Part shown: piece by piece, positions 35,128-43,812 of the stretch
Layout: every line of letters starts with the position of its first letter
Numbering within the stretch: position 1 is the first letter of the stretch
NCBI RefSeq assembly: GCF_003014755.1
Contig: NZ_PYAW01000001.1
Location: forward strand, 1,550,001-1,614,000
Length of the DNA stretch: 64,000 nt
DNA from: Chitinophaga niastensis
GTDB lineage: Bacteria; Bacteroidota; Bacteroidia; Chitinophagales; Chitinophagaceae
Direction: 5' to 3'
Notes under the pieces: generated by a model
The model's input: only the letters and a program-made list of their open reading frames with translations
The model's database searches: none
Told to the model about the DNA's origin: nothing
Translations under genes and position numbers: made by a program

Positions 35128-35799
35128 GTTATAGTAGGTTAGATATTATGTAATTAAAAATGTTACAAAAATGTCTTTTTGTAATCATTATTGATTATGT
35201 TTGTATTGTAATATGTAATCAGCTGATTTTCATATTATAAAATTGAGAATCAAACTGTCAATTCAATACTAAAGAGCGCAGATATCCGCTTGCCGGATCA
35301 CCGGTAAGGAAGTGCAGGAAGCAGCTTTTAAGCTTTGGGGCTTGTGCATGTAATTAGAAGGCTACTGATCTCTTACAAGAAAAATGAAATAGGGCAGCTT
35401 TGCCTGGGATGACAAATAAATAGAACTGCCTCTTAAATGGCGGGTGTAACATTGATTTGAATTCATAAAATAGTTTTTGAATGCTCAACATTCGAAATCC
35501 AAAGGGACTGCCTTTCTATGCAAGGAAGGGGCAGATCCCTTTGGCATTTCTGTATTTTGACTGACTTGCCAAATGTAAGTGTTTTATCGAATTCCAGCAA
35601 ATAATTTTGGATGTAACTTATTGATTATCAATTTAATACAGATAGTATCAGATTGATAATTTAATTCTCATTATGGCGCATAAAATGCTATTTTGATCTA
35701 CTTGTTTATAATTTAATATCACATTTCTTTTAAATAGATTAAATTTTTTATTAATTTGGCCTCATAATCGGCCCCCTAGCCACTCAACCATATCACTTT
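35128..35799. other. 672-bp gap with one strong hairpin
   Basis: No supported gene. At 35499-35544 there is a strong hairpin: CCAAAGGGA pairs with TCCCTTTGG, followed inside by CTGCC/GGCAG. It has no long T-run directly behind it, so it may be the core of a small RNA or a fold-back element. The left part is AT-rich and probably carries the promoter of the minus-strand XRE gene; the right end carries that of the DUF1800 gene. Confidence 0.5.
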
Positions 35800-37431
35800 A
35801 TGGATCGTAGACAATTCCTAACCTTATCGCCTGACCGCAATACGCGGACAAGTACCGCTTTTGCCCGCACAGATACAGGTATGGCCCCCTATACCGGCAA
35901 CTGGGGAACCTTACAGCTTATTCACCTGCTGAAACGCACCCTCTTCGGTGCTACACCTGCTAATATCAATGCACTCAAAAGCATGACGATGCAACAGGTA
36001 GTAGATACACTGCTGACAGCTCAGCCAGATCCTTTGCCACCGGTAAATAACTATGGCATAGATACCACCGGCGTTACACCCGGCGCTACCTGGATAAAAG
36101 CACCACAGGGAGATGAAATGCTGGAAAGAAAGCGGATGAACTCCTATAAAGCATGGTGGACAGGACAAATGGTGAACCAACAGGCAAGCATACACGAAAA
36201 AATGGTGCTCTTCTGGCATAATCATTTTGTTACGGAAACAAAAACGGTAAATGACAGCCGCTTCATCTACCAGTATAATCTTACCCTGCGACAAAATGCT
36301 TTAGGAAACTTTAAGGCACTCACCAAAGCAATAACCCTGGATCCCGCAATGCTGGTGTATCTCAACGGTTACCTCAACTCCAAAGGTGCTGCGGATGAAA
36401 ACTATGCAAGAGAACTACACGAGCTTTTTACGGTAGGTAAAGGACCCGATTCCCATTATACGGAAGAGGATGTAAGAGCCACGGCACGCGTACTCACAGG
36501 ATTTAGAGTAGATAGAACAAACATCGTCAGCCTCTTCGATACTACACAACACGATATCACCAATAAACTGTTTTCCGGTTTCTATCTGAATAAAGTAATA
36601 TCCGGGAAAACAGGCACAGATGGCGCTACTGAAGTAGATGACCTCCTCAATATTATTTTCGGACAACCGGAAGTGGCGAAATTTATCTGCCGGAAATTAT
36701 ACCGGTTCTTTGTATACTATGATATTGATGCAGCCACAGAACAAAATGTAATCACCCCGCTGGCAAACATTTTCCGCAGCAGTGGCTACGACATTAAAAC
36801 CACGCTCAATGCCCTCTTTATCAGCGAACATTTTTTTGATCCGCTGAATATGGCCTGCCTGATTAAAAGCCCGGTTGATTTTTGTGTGGGACTTTGCCGC
36901 GAATTCGGTGTCACATTCCCTCCCGATTATCCCGGTCAGTACACAGCCTGGGGCAGTATTCATGACCATGCTGCTGCTATGCTGCAAAATATCGGCGATC
37001 CACCACTGGTGGCCGGATGGGAAGCCTACTACCAGGTGCCGTCCTTCCATGAACTGTGGATTAATACAGACACATTACCCAAACGTAATAAGCTGAGCGA
37101 TGCACTCATCAGCGCTGCAGGTTTTAATAACCTGCGCATAGATGTTATCGCTTTTGCAGATAAACTCTCCAACCCCGGAGATCCCGTTGCACTGGTAAAT
37201 GATTCACTGGATATACTTTATCGTGTAGGCGTTTCCGTTAACCTGAAGGATTTTCTTAAAAATACCATCCTGCTGAGTGGACAGAGCCCCAACAGTAATT
37301 TCTACTGGACCAATGCATGGACTGCCTACAAAGCTTCGCCAGGAGATGCTGCACTGAAAAACGACGTAGAAAGCCGCTTACAAGCGCTGTATAAATATAT
37401 CATGGACCTGTCGGAATATCAATTATCCTGA
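35800..37431 (+). CDS. DUF1800 family protein
   Basis: A 543-aa protein of the DUF1800 family, recognised by LIHLLKRTLFGATPANINALK near the start, KMVLFWHNHFVTE, YLNGYLNSKGAADENYARELHELFTVG (cut) and a C-terminal LILLSGQ-like helix. It is nearly always encoded next to a DUF1501 protein, as here with a 17-bp gap. The N-terminus has MDRRQFLTLSP, similar to the start of twin-arginine leader genes but without a clear leader. The function is not established; a role in the envelope or in extracellular polymer handling has been proposed. Confidence 0.9.
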   Translation: MDRRQFLTLSPDRNTRTSTAFARTDTGMAPYTGNWGTLQLIHLLKRTLFGATPANINALKSMTMQQVVDTLLTAQPDPLPPVNNYGIDTTGVTPGATWIKAPQGDEMLERKRMNSYKAWWTGQMVNQQASIHEKMVLFWHNHFVTETKTVNDSRFIYQYNLTLRQNALGNFKALTKAITLDPAMLVYLNGYLNSKGAADENYARELHELFTVGKGPDSHYTEEDVRATARVLTGFRVDRTNIVSLFDTTQHDITNKLFSGFYLNKVISGKTGTDGATEVDDLLNIIFGQPEVAKFICRKLYRFFVYYDIDAATEQNVITPLANIFRSSGYDIKTTLNALFISEHFFDPLNMACLIKSPVDFCVGLCREFGVTFPPDYPGQYTAWGSIHDHAAAMLQNIGDPPLVAGWEAYYQVPSFHELWINTDTLPKRNKLSDALISAAGFNNLRIDVIAFADKLSNPGDPVALVNDSLDILYRVGVSVNLKDFLKNTILLSGQSPNSNFYWTNAWTAYKASPGDAALKNDVESRLQALYKYIMDLSEYQLS

Positions 37432-37448
37432 TAGCAGAAAAACCTTTT

Positions 37449-39032
37449 ATGAAAAGAAGAGATTTCCTTAAATATACAGCGCCGGCTGCCATCCTGCCAA
37501 CATTAATCAACGGCTTTTCTATTAAAGCTTTCGGGACCTCTCCCATGCTGGATGCATTAAACAGCGTCCCGGCTGATAACGACCATGTACTGGTTATGAT
37601 ACAGCTAACGGGTGGTAATGATGGGCTGAATATGGTGGTACCACTGGATGTATACGGCAAATACCAGGCGGCACGTAATAACATCGCTATCGCGCAAAGT
37701 AAAGTGCTGAAGCTGGATAACTACCTGAAATCCGGTCTGCATCCGGCTATGACAGGCATACAGCAATTATACAACGACGGAAAAGTAAGCATCATTCAAA
37801 GCGTGGGTTATCCATCGCCCAACTTCTCACATTTCCGCGCTACCGATATATGGCTAACCGGCTCCGACTCCAACGAAGTACTCAATGACGGCTGGGGCGG
37901 ACGCTACCTGGATACACAATATCCCGGTTTCCCGGATAATTATCCCAATGCAGATAATCCTGATCCACTGGCGATACAAATAGGTTCTATTGTATCCCCT
38001 GCCTTTCAGGGACCCAATGCAAGCATGGGTATTGCCATTACCAGTGCTACAGATTTTTATAACCTGATAGACGGCGTTACAGACCCCGTTCCTAATACCA
38101 AATCGGGAAAAGAACTGGCATATATCCGGCTCATTGCCAAACAAACCAACAGCTACGAAAAAACAATTAAGGCAGCAGCTGCGAAAGTGATGTCGCAAGG
38201 GGCTTATCCTGCCAATAACGGCCTCGCGGAGCAATTGAAGATAGTTGCCCGCCTTGTGGCAGGAGGCCTTAAAACGCGCCTCTATATGGTTAGTACGGGC
38301 GGTTTTGATACGCATGCAAATCAAACGGATGGTAGCGATACCAGCAAAGGAGGACATGCCGGCCTGTTGGGCGGCGTATCCGACGCTATCAAAGCATTTA
38401 TGGATGACCTCAAAGGATTGCATGCCTCCCGTAGAGTAGTGGGCATGACATTCTCCGAATTCGGCCGCCGTATCAAATCTAATTACAGCATGGGTACTGA
38501 TCACGGCGCGGCCGCACCCATGATCATTTTCGGCGATTATGTAAACCAGGGTGTGTTGGGAAATTCACCATCCTTACCGGATGCCTCTTCCGTGATCGAT
38601 AATATTCCCATGCAGTACGATTTTCGCTCTATATACGCTTCTCTGCTGGAACAGTGGTTTTGTGTAGACCAGACAGTACTGCAGAAAGTATTGCAAAAAG
38701 ACTACCAGCGCCTGCCACTCATCAGTGGCGTGGCTTGCGGCGTGATCACAGGTTTACCGGATCTTAATACAGATGGTAAACATCTCATCGTTAATAGTCC
38801 CAATCCGTTCACCACAGCCACATCTATCACTTATATCACCGGCAGCGGTAATACCATGATCCAGATTTTTGATACTACCGGACGGTTGGTAAGTGTGCCC
38901 ATTAATAAAGTTCATACACCCGGCACTTATACTTTTGTTTTTGATGCACACAATCTGCCCAGCGGTATCTATTATGCCCGCTTCCAGAATGGCCCTATAC
39001 AACAGGTGCGTCCTATGCTGAAGGTGAATTAA
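37449..39032 (+). CDS. DUF1501 family protein with T9SS sorting domain
   Basis: A 527-aa secreted protein. The N-terminus MKRRDFLKYTAPAAILPTL is a twin-arginine-like leader. The body has QLTGGNDGLNMVVPLD, ATDIWLTGSD, GMTFSEFGRR and TDHGAAAPMIIFGD, typical of the sulfatase-fold DUF1501 family. The last 80 residues (NSPNPFTTATSI, IQIFDTTGRLVS, SGIYYARF) form a type A sorting domain for type IX secretion, so it should be exported to the surface or medium. PorT is encoded in this window. The stop codon overlaps the start of the palindrome at 39031. Confidence 0.92.
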   Translation: MKRRDFLKYTAPAAILPTLINGFSIKAFGTSPMLDALNSVPADNDHVLVMIQLTGGNDGLNMVVPLDVYGKYQAARNNIAIAQSKVLKLDNYLKSGLHPAMTGIQQLYNDGKVSIIQSVGYPSPNFSHFRATDIWLTGSDSNEVLNDGWGGRYLDTQYPGFPDNYPNADNPDPLAIQIGSIVSPAFQGPNASMGIAITSATDFYNLIDGVTDPVPNTKSGKELAYIRLIAKQTNSYEKTIKAAAAKVMSQGAYPANNGLAEQLKIVARLVAGGLKTRLYMVSTGGFDTHANQTDGSDTSKGGHAGLLGGVSDAIKAFMDDLKGLHASRRVVGMTFSEFGRRIKSNYSMGTDHGAAAPMIIFGDYVNQGVLGNSPSLPDASSVIDNIPMQYDFRSIYASLLEQWFCVDQTVLQKVLQKDYQRLPLISGVACGVITGLPDLNTDGKHLIVNSPNPFTTATSITYITGSGNTMIQIFDTTGRLVSVPINKVHTPGTYTFVFDAHNLPSGIYYARFQNGPIQQVRPMLKVN

Positions 39033-39142
39033 GCTTTTAGTAGTTAGCGATTAGCTTTTAGCAAAATGCAGCGGAGATGATAGTGTATATGTCTATCTCC
39101 GCTGCATTTTGCTAAAAGCTAATCGCTAACTACTAAAAGCTT
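39031..39142. repeat. Palindrome with 48-bp perfect arms
   Basis: Left arm 39031-39078 and right arm 39095-39142 are perfect reverse complements over 48 nt with a 16-nt loop. The outer parts are TTTTAGC/TAGTTAGCG repeats; the inner part is AAAATGCAGCGGAGAT. A T-run follows the right arm. It sits between convergent genes and could terminate both, but it is far longer than a terminator. Its inner core AAATGCAGCGGAGAT recurs in the elements at 49438 and 50929. Confidence 0.9.
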
Positions 39143-39163
39143 TTTTATATTATAATGAAGGCT

Positions 39164-41632
39164 TTATCTAAGATTAAACGGTACAGATATGCGTACGCCC
39201 ACATTCCGCCCCATATTGTAAATGCCTGATCTGCCTCTCGGATCATTAGGATATTGCTCAAAATATTTAAGACGGCTCAGGTGATCCTGGTAGCCTATAT
39301 CAAACAGGTTGTTGCCAAATACAGATACGGTAAATAATGTTTTACCTGCATGGTCTGTTATATCAGTACCAATACCTGCATTGAACAAAGTATAACCCGG
39401 TGTAGCCGTTTCTGTATTATAGGCCAGATAAGCCCTGTCTTGTTTTGCATACCATGCCATCTGCACTTTCACAAACATATTACGTATATGCGTAGCCGGT
39501 TTTTTGAATTCAGCTCTCAGTTCGGAAACACCATGTACGGGAGGGATAAACGGCAGATACTTTGCACTATCGTTTACAGCCTTACCACTTTGTCCTTTGT
39601 TTTCTGCATACACCACGGAAACAGAATTTTCAAAGTGTAACCAATCCAGCGGATGAGGATGAATATCAAGACTAAACTCGCCACCATACAAACGTGCATG
39701 TGCAGCCTGGTACTGGAACGTTTGATTACCCGGTACAATGACAGAATCCTGTCCGGCACCGTTTAATACCTTCTGGTTAAAGATATAATGCTGGATATCG
39801 TTGTTGAATAAACTCAGGCTCGCTGAAATGTGATCTGAGATGAAGTCTGCCCCGATATCTTCCTGCAGGCTGAACTCCGGTTTAAAGTTGGAGTTGCCCA
39901 GCTGGTAAATATTAGTACCCGGATGTACACCATTGGCAGATATTTCAGCAATATTTGGTGAACGGAATCCACGGGCAATATTCGCCTTCACAGAGAAGTG
40001 TTCTGAGAAATTATAAGTTAAACCTAAACTTCCGGTAAAGCCGGAGAAGGTATGACTGTATTTATTGAACGGCTGAGAAGCACCAGCAGTATCAGTTACA
40101 GGCATGTCAAAGCCTGTTTTCGGATTGGTGCGTACCAACAGTGCATCATTATTGAATGAACGGATATCATATCGCGCGCCACCGGATATATCCAGTTTAC
40201 CAAACGATTTTTTTGCCATTACAAAAGGACCGGCATCAAACTGATGATAGGACGGTATCACGAATTCAGTACCTGATGTAACATTGTTAGACTGGTACAT
40301 ACCATTAACACCCGCTGTCAGATCCCAGCCACCCCACTCAGGGAAATAGTATTTTATATCGTAAGTAAGCGTGTTTAATTTGAGATAAAGACCAGGGACA
40401 TCACCTTGTTCAGGATGACTGAATTCCCGTCTTACGCTTTTTTCAAAACCCAATCCTACAGACAGGCTGCTTTCACCCAGATTAAAACTATTGGACGAAA
40501 ATGCGCGGTAATGCTGTACATGCTGATGCAAAACAGGCAATCCATAACTGTTTAATTCCTTATCGGAAACAATAGGACGTTCTGTATCATCTTCTGTAAT
40601 CCGTTTGGTAAACTTGCGGGAAGCAGAATCACGGCTGCCATCGGGAATAGCTTGCAGGTCATCGTACATAGATAAATCAAGATGAGAGAAACCCCATCCC
40701 CTGTTAATACCTAAAGAAGCGCTTGCATCAGTTTCTTTAAAGTTGGTACCGTAAACACGTCCGTCTATTTTATTCTGATAGTTCTTTGCTTCTTTACGCG
40801 ACAACCTGGCCAACCATGTAAACCCCTTGTTGTTGCCGGACATCATAGCTGATCCACCTGCCAGCCCGTTGTTGGTCTGGTATTCTGCCATCACATTACC
40901 AATTATTTTTCCTTCCGGAGCAGGAGCGGTAGGAATCAGGTTCACTACACCCGCCATGGCATCTGAGCCATAGGTAAGACTTGCAGGGCCTTTCACTATT
41001 TCCACACGGTCAATACCGTATTGATCTACTTCAATACCATGCTCATCTCCCCACTGCTGGCCTTCCTGCCGCATACCATTAAATAGCGTGAGTACACGGT
41101 TATAACCTAATCCCCTGATAAATGGTTTGGATACGTTAGGTCCTGTTGTTACACCTGATACGCCAGGCACTTTAGCAATGGCATCAATGATGTTGGTGCT
41201 GAAGTTTTCTTTCAGGTATTTAGTGTTCACAGCCACCAATGGCACCGGGCTTCTGCGTATTTCAGTAGCTTTCGACTGACCGGTTACTACAATCTCATTT
41301 TGTTCTACTGCTGAGGTGTACAGGATGAAATCCTGTTTAACATCGCCTTTGATAACAATCGTTTGTGAAATATTTTTATACCCCATAAATTTTACTTCCA
41401 GCAGATATTTACCGGATGGAAGGTTGTTTAAACGAAAATGACCTTTAGCGTCGGAAGCCGCTCCTGCATGCAGATCCGGAATGTAAATGGTAGCCCCGAT
41501 TAATGGCTGATGTGAGTTGGCATCAATAATATTACCCGATAATGAATTATTGTCAATATCATTTGCGCGCGCTGGTAAATGGTTTAGCAACAGCCATGAC
41601 AGGCATGCCAATAAACTTAATTTTAAGTTCAT
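39164..41632 (-). CDS. TonB-dependent receptor
   Basis: An 822-aa outer-membrane importer. A signal peptide (ending LPARAND) is followed by a carboxypeptidase-regulatory-like domain (SGNIIDANSHQPLIGATIYI, to about 110), a plug with AIAKVPGVSGVTTGPNVSKP and IVKGPASLTYGSDAMAGVVN, and a barrel ending in a terminal strand. This is the classical siderophore/metal receptor layout and not SusC. The His-rich small protein 78 bp upstream suggests a metal substrate such as zinc or copper; this is inferred. Confidence 0.92.
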   Translation of the reverse strand: MNLKLSLLACLSWLLLNHLPARANDIDNNSLSGNIIDANSHQPLIGATIYIPDLHAGAASDAKGHFRLNNLPSGKYLLEVKFMGYKNISQTIVIKGDVKQDFILYTSAVEQNEIVVTGQSKATEIRRSPVPLVAVNTKYLKENFSTNIIDAIAKVPGVSGVTTGPNVSKPFIRGLGYNRVLTLFNGMRQEGQQWGDEHGIEVDQYGIDRVEIVKGPASLTYGSDAMAGVVNLIPTAPAPEGKIIGNVMAEYQTNNGLAGGSAMMSGNNKGFTWLARLSRKEAKNYQNKIDGRVYGTNFKETDASASLGINRGWGFSHLDLSMYDDLQAIPDGSRDSASRKFTKRITEDDTERPIVSDKELNSYGLPVLHQHVQHYRAFSSNSFNLGESSLSVGLGFEKSVRREFSHPEQGDVPGLYLKLNTLTYDIKYYFPEWGGWDLTAGVNGMYQSNNVTSGTEFVIPSYHQFDAGPFVMAKKSFGKLDISGGARYDIRSFNNDALLVRTNPKTGFDMPVTDTAGASQPFNKYSHTFSGFTGSLGLTYNFSEHFSVKANIARGFRSPNIAEISANGVHPGTNIYQLGNSNFKPEFSLQEDIGADFISDHISASLSLFNNDIQHYIFNQKVLNGAGQDSVIVPGNQTFQYQAAHARLYGGEFSLDIHPHPLDWLHFENSVSVVYAENKGQSGKAVNDSAKYLPFIPPVHGVSELRAEFKKPATHIRNMFVKVQMAWYAKQDRAYLAYNTETATPGYTLFNAGIGTDITDHAGKTLFTVSVFGNNLFDIGYQDHLSRLKYFEQYPNDPRGRSGIYNMGRNVGVRISVPFNLR

Positions 41633-41710
41633 ACAGAAACTTGTAACATAAAATGATTAAAAAATAAGGTTGTTCATGATTGTTACTCAACAATAATGAC
41701 ACTAAAATAA

Positions 41711-42001
41711 TCAACAGGCGACAGGAGGTGCGCGCAGAGAAGGGTGTAGGGCGATGACGTTATGAAAACTATCAGGAATAGTAATAATCCGGGCTTCAAA
41801 TACAATCACCTGCATTTGCAGCAATGGTGAAAATGTAGCAAGGAAAGGTGCTAAACTGATGTTTAAAAAATCGCAGTGTGTATGTTTTTCACTGATAACC
41901 AACGGAGAATCAGGACGCTGAACATCCACCGTATCCTTGTGGTTGGCAAACAAGTGCACAAAATCATGCGGTGTAGTACTGAAAATCAGCACTACCAGCA
42001 T
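41711..42001 (-). CDS. Small His-rich membrane or secreted protein (96 aa)
   Basis: Not recognised as a family. The N-terminus is a short hydrophobic segment (MLVVLIF). His-containing motifs TTPHDFVHLFANH, KHTHCDFLNISLAPF and the terminal PPVAC suggest metal binding. In Bacteroidota such small proteins often sit in front of TonB receptors for transition metals, and this one is 78 bp upstream of such a gene in the same direction. The true start may be an upstream non-ATG codon in the same frame, since the hydrophobic run begins earlier (KKICSLLMLVV). Confidence 0.6.
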   Translation of the reverse strand: MLVVLIFSTTPHDFVHLFANHKDTVDVQRPDSPLVISEKHTHCDFLNISLAPFLATFSPLLQMQVIVFEARIITIPDSFHNVIALHPSLRAPPVAC

Positions 42002-42267
42002 TAATAAGGAGCATATTTTTTTTAGCTGTTTAATAACGTTACACTTTGCTTATAAAAGTAAAATACAATATTTAAGGATCTTATTATATTTCTTGCCAGG
42101 ACCAATTCCGGGATAACTGGTAATCATTAGTGTTTAAAGGCTTTGCTGGCATTAATTATATCCTGTTAGCAAAAAACGGCATTCCGGTAAATGCACTATT
42201 GTTGCAAATATAAACTTTTAACCCAAAACTATGAAAATATAAAAAGACGGTGGTAGGGCCATCTTTG

Positions 42268-42708
42268 CTATTTCAATGTAGCAGGAATGGTATCAATGGT
42301 TTTGGTATAGGTAGCTTTGTTATTTTTTATCTTAAAAAATAAGTTACTGGATGTATGCTGATGGGAAATATTAAATCCAACAACAGTATCCCGGCCTTCC
42401 GTAATTAATTGAGGTACAGGTATCGTAGCGGCGATGGTATCCATTCCCCGTATATAATTTATCAATTGTTTTCCATGCTGACTGATACGAATGGTTTGCA
42501 TGGAATCAGCAGCATTGCTGAAAGAAACACTGATGCCAGCCATTTCAAATACAGCCACAGCACTATCTGTATTGCCACTAACCAGTTTGAATGCTTTCGT
42601 TGTTGCATGTGCAGCAGCCGGAGAATTTATTTTTTTAGGTGCCCCGTTTTTTTCAGGATTGTTACAGGCAAGAAATGTGAACGCTAATAGGAGTAAGGAT
42701 TTATGCAC
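42268..42708 (-). CDS. Hypothetical lipoprotein
   Basis: A 146-aa lipoprotein with a type II signal and lipobox FTFLAC (Cys15), followed by NNPEKNGAPKK. The mature part is a beta-rich domain (KQLINYIRGMDTIAATIPVP, then VVGFNISHQHTSSNLFFKIK). The family is not recognised. The same-strand genes downstream (small His-rich protein, TonB receptor) may share a regulon, but the 266-bp gap argues against a single operon. Confidence 0.6.
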   Translation of the reverse strand: MHKSLLLLAFTFLACNNPEKNGAPKKINSPAAAHATTKAFKLVSGNTDSAVAVFEMAGISVSFSNAADSMQTIRISQHGKQLINYIRGMDTIAATIPVPQLITEGRDTVVGFNISHQHTSSNLFFKIKNNKATYTKTIDTIPATLK

Positions 42709-43137
42709 GATATAGTTACTGTTTTGCAGATAAAGCTATTATTTTTTTGTGGATTTGGTGAAGATAGAAAAAGATAGTCAGGAGATGTATCCGGTATGCA
42801 CGATGATCATTTCTTATGGGGATAAAACCATTTTGATGGATACAATCCGACTGATTAAAAGTGTACAAAGCTTAAAAGTAAAATCCGGGAACGGAAACAT
42901 TTTTTAATAAAAAGTAACATAAATGTAAAGTAGGGATTATTTTGCATACACATGTATTATAGTTGTTATATAATAATTATACAGTATTTAAAAATTTGTA
43001 CTGCTGCCATGAAAGTGAATACTGGCGGGCTTGATAATTTTATAGGTTTTTTAGGATTGCAAACCATTGTTACTATTGTTTGCTACCGCTGATGTAATTA
43101 AATAAATATTATACTGATAGATTTTGTAGTTTTGCGA
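42709..43137. other. Gap without a convincing gene
   Basis: An AT-rich gap. The only coding-like part is a 52-codon open stretch at 42749-42907 on the plus strand (GTG start, containing MIISYGDKTILMDTIRL). It is too short to call. The right end carries TAGTTTTGC at 43127-43135, a perfect match to the Bacteroidota -7 element, just upstream of the candidate RNA. Confidence 0.4.
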
Positions 43138-43252
43138 AACTTAATGGAAAGTGTTCGATAGATCTTCCTGCCACGATTTGCAAGAGCAGTTTTCCCTCAT
43201 TTTTCAATTATTGGTTTTTGCCCGAGTAAAGATTTTCTGACCACCATTGGTT
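43138..43252 (+). ncRNA. Candidate 6S-like RNA
   Basis: Directly after a -7-like element, a closing stem AAC..AATGG (43138-43147) pairs with CCATT.GTT (43244-43252). A second helix ATCTT/AAGAT lies inside it. The centre is a large bubble that contains a small CTGC/GCAG hairpin and the pyrimidine-rich TTTTCCCTC. Rod shape, central bubble and about 115-nt size fit 6S RNA of Bacteroidota (Rfam 6S-Flavo). 6S RNA binds RNA polymerase holoenzyme. There is no coding signal. The structure was folded by eye only. Confidence 0.4.
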
Positions 43253-43274
43253 CAGATTTTGGTTGAAAAAGAAA

Positions 43275-43305
43275 GGGGCTGTTTTTACAGCCCCAAATTT
43301 TTTCC
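43275..43305. terminator. Hairpin terminator shared by the RNA and the DUF983 gene
   Basis: GGGGCTGT/ACAGCCCC 8-bp stem with TTTT loop at 43275-43294, followed by AAATTTTTT on the plus strand and preceded by AAAAAGAAA, which reads as T-rich on the minus strand. It lies between the candidate RNA and the convergent DUF983 gene. Confidence 0.75.
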
Positions 43306-43314
43306 AACTATTTT

Positions 43315-43752
43315 TTAGTGCTGATGCACCGGTTTTTCCAGTTTCGCGGTATCCTCATCGTAATACACAAAGAAATAAAGGTAAATAGCCCTTGATATCC
43401 GCATTAGCCAGGGCTGAATAAGTACAAGCAACACCCCGTTCACACCCAGCCATACAAATATGCTGTTATCTCTCCACGTTAAGCCAAAAAACAACCAAAA
43501 CCAGATAAGATTAAACACGCTAAAAGCTACTGATAATGCATAGCTAACATAGCCTGTTCCAAACCAGAAGCCAGTTTCCAGCTCATATTTCTGTCCGCAT
43601 ACAGGGCAGTTGTCGTACATGTTAAAGATCTTTGAAAACCTTACATGAAACGGGTTTTGATCTCTGAACATATCTCCCTTCCTGCATCTCGGGCATTTCA
43701 TTGTCAGCATGCTGACAAAATAATTCGGACGTCCTGGCTGTTTTGTACTCAT
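43315..43752 (-). CDS. DUF983 family membrane protein
   Basis: A 145-aa protein. A zinc-ribbon-like N-terminus has CPRCRKGDMF and, 35 residues later, CPVCGQKYE. Two membrane helices follow (about 72-92 and 99-119), then a cytoplasmic tail. This matches DUF983, a widespread family of unknown function, sometimes near cytochrome c oxidase genes in other bacteria. Single gene; starts 61 bp from the stop of the ABC exporter gene on the same strand. Confidence 0.92.
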   Translation of the reverse strand: MSTKQPGRPNYFVSMLTMKCPRCRKGDMFRDQNPFHVRFSKIFNMYDNCPVCGQKYELETGFWFGTGYVSYALSVAFSVFNLIWFWLFFGLTWRDNSIFVWLGVNGVLLVLIQPWLMRISRAIYLYFFVYYDEDTAKLEKPVHQH

Positions 43753-43812
43753 TGTGCGAAAATAGTCAATTAGGGATTAGAAGAGGCGGTTTAAGCGGAA
43801 ACAATGGCGGCT

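Noticed and set aside
37854-38504. Long open frame (216 codons) on the minus strand inside the DUF1501 gene
   Set aside because: It is antisense to a well-supported gene, has no recognisable domain, and its composition follows from codon bias of the sense strand.
42749-42907. 52-codon plus-strand open frame with a GTG start
   Set aside because: Too short, no family, no promoter or conserved context.
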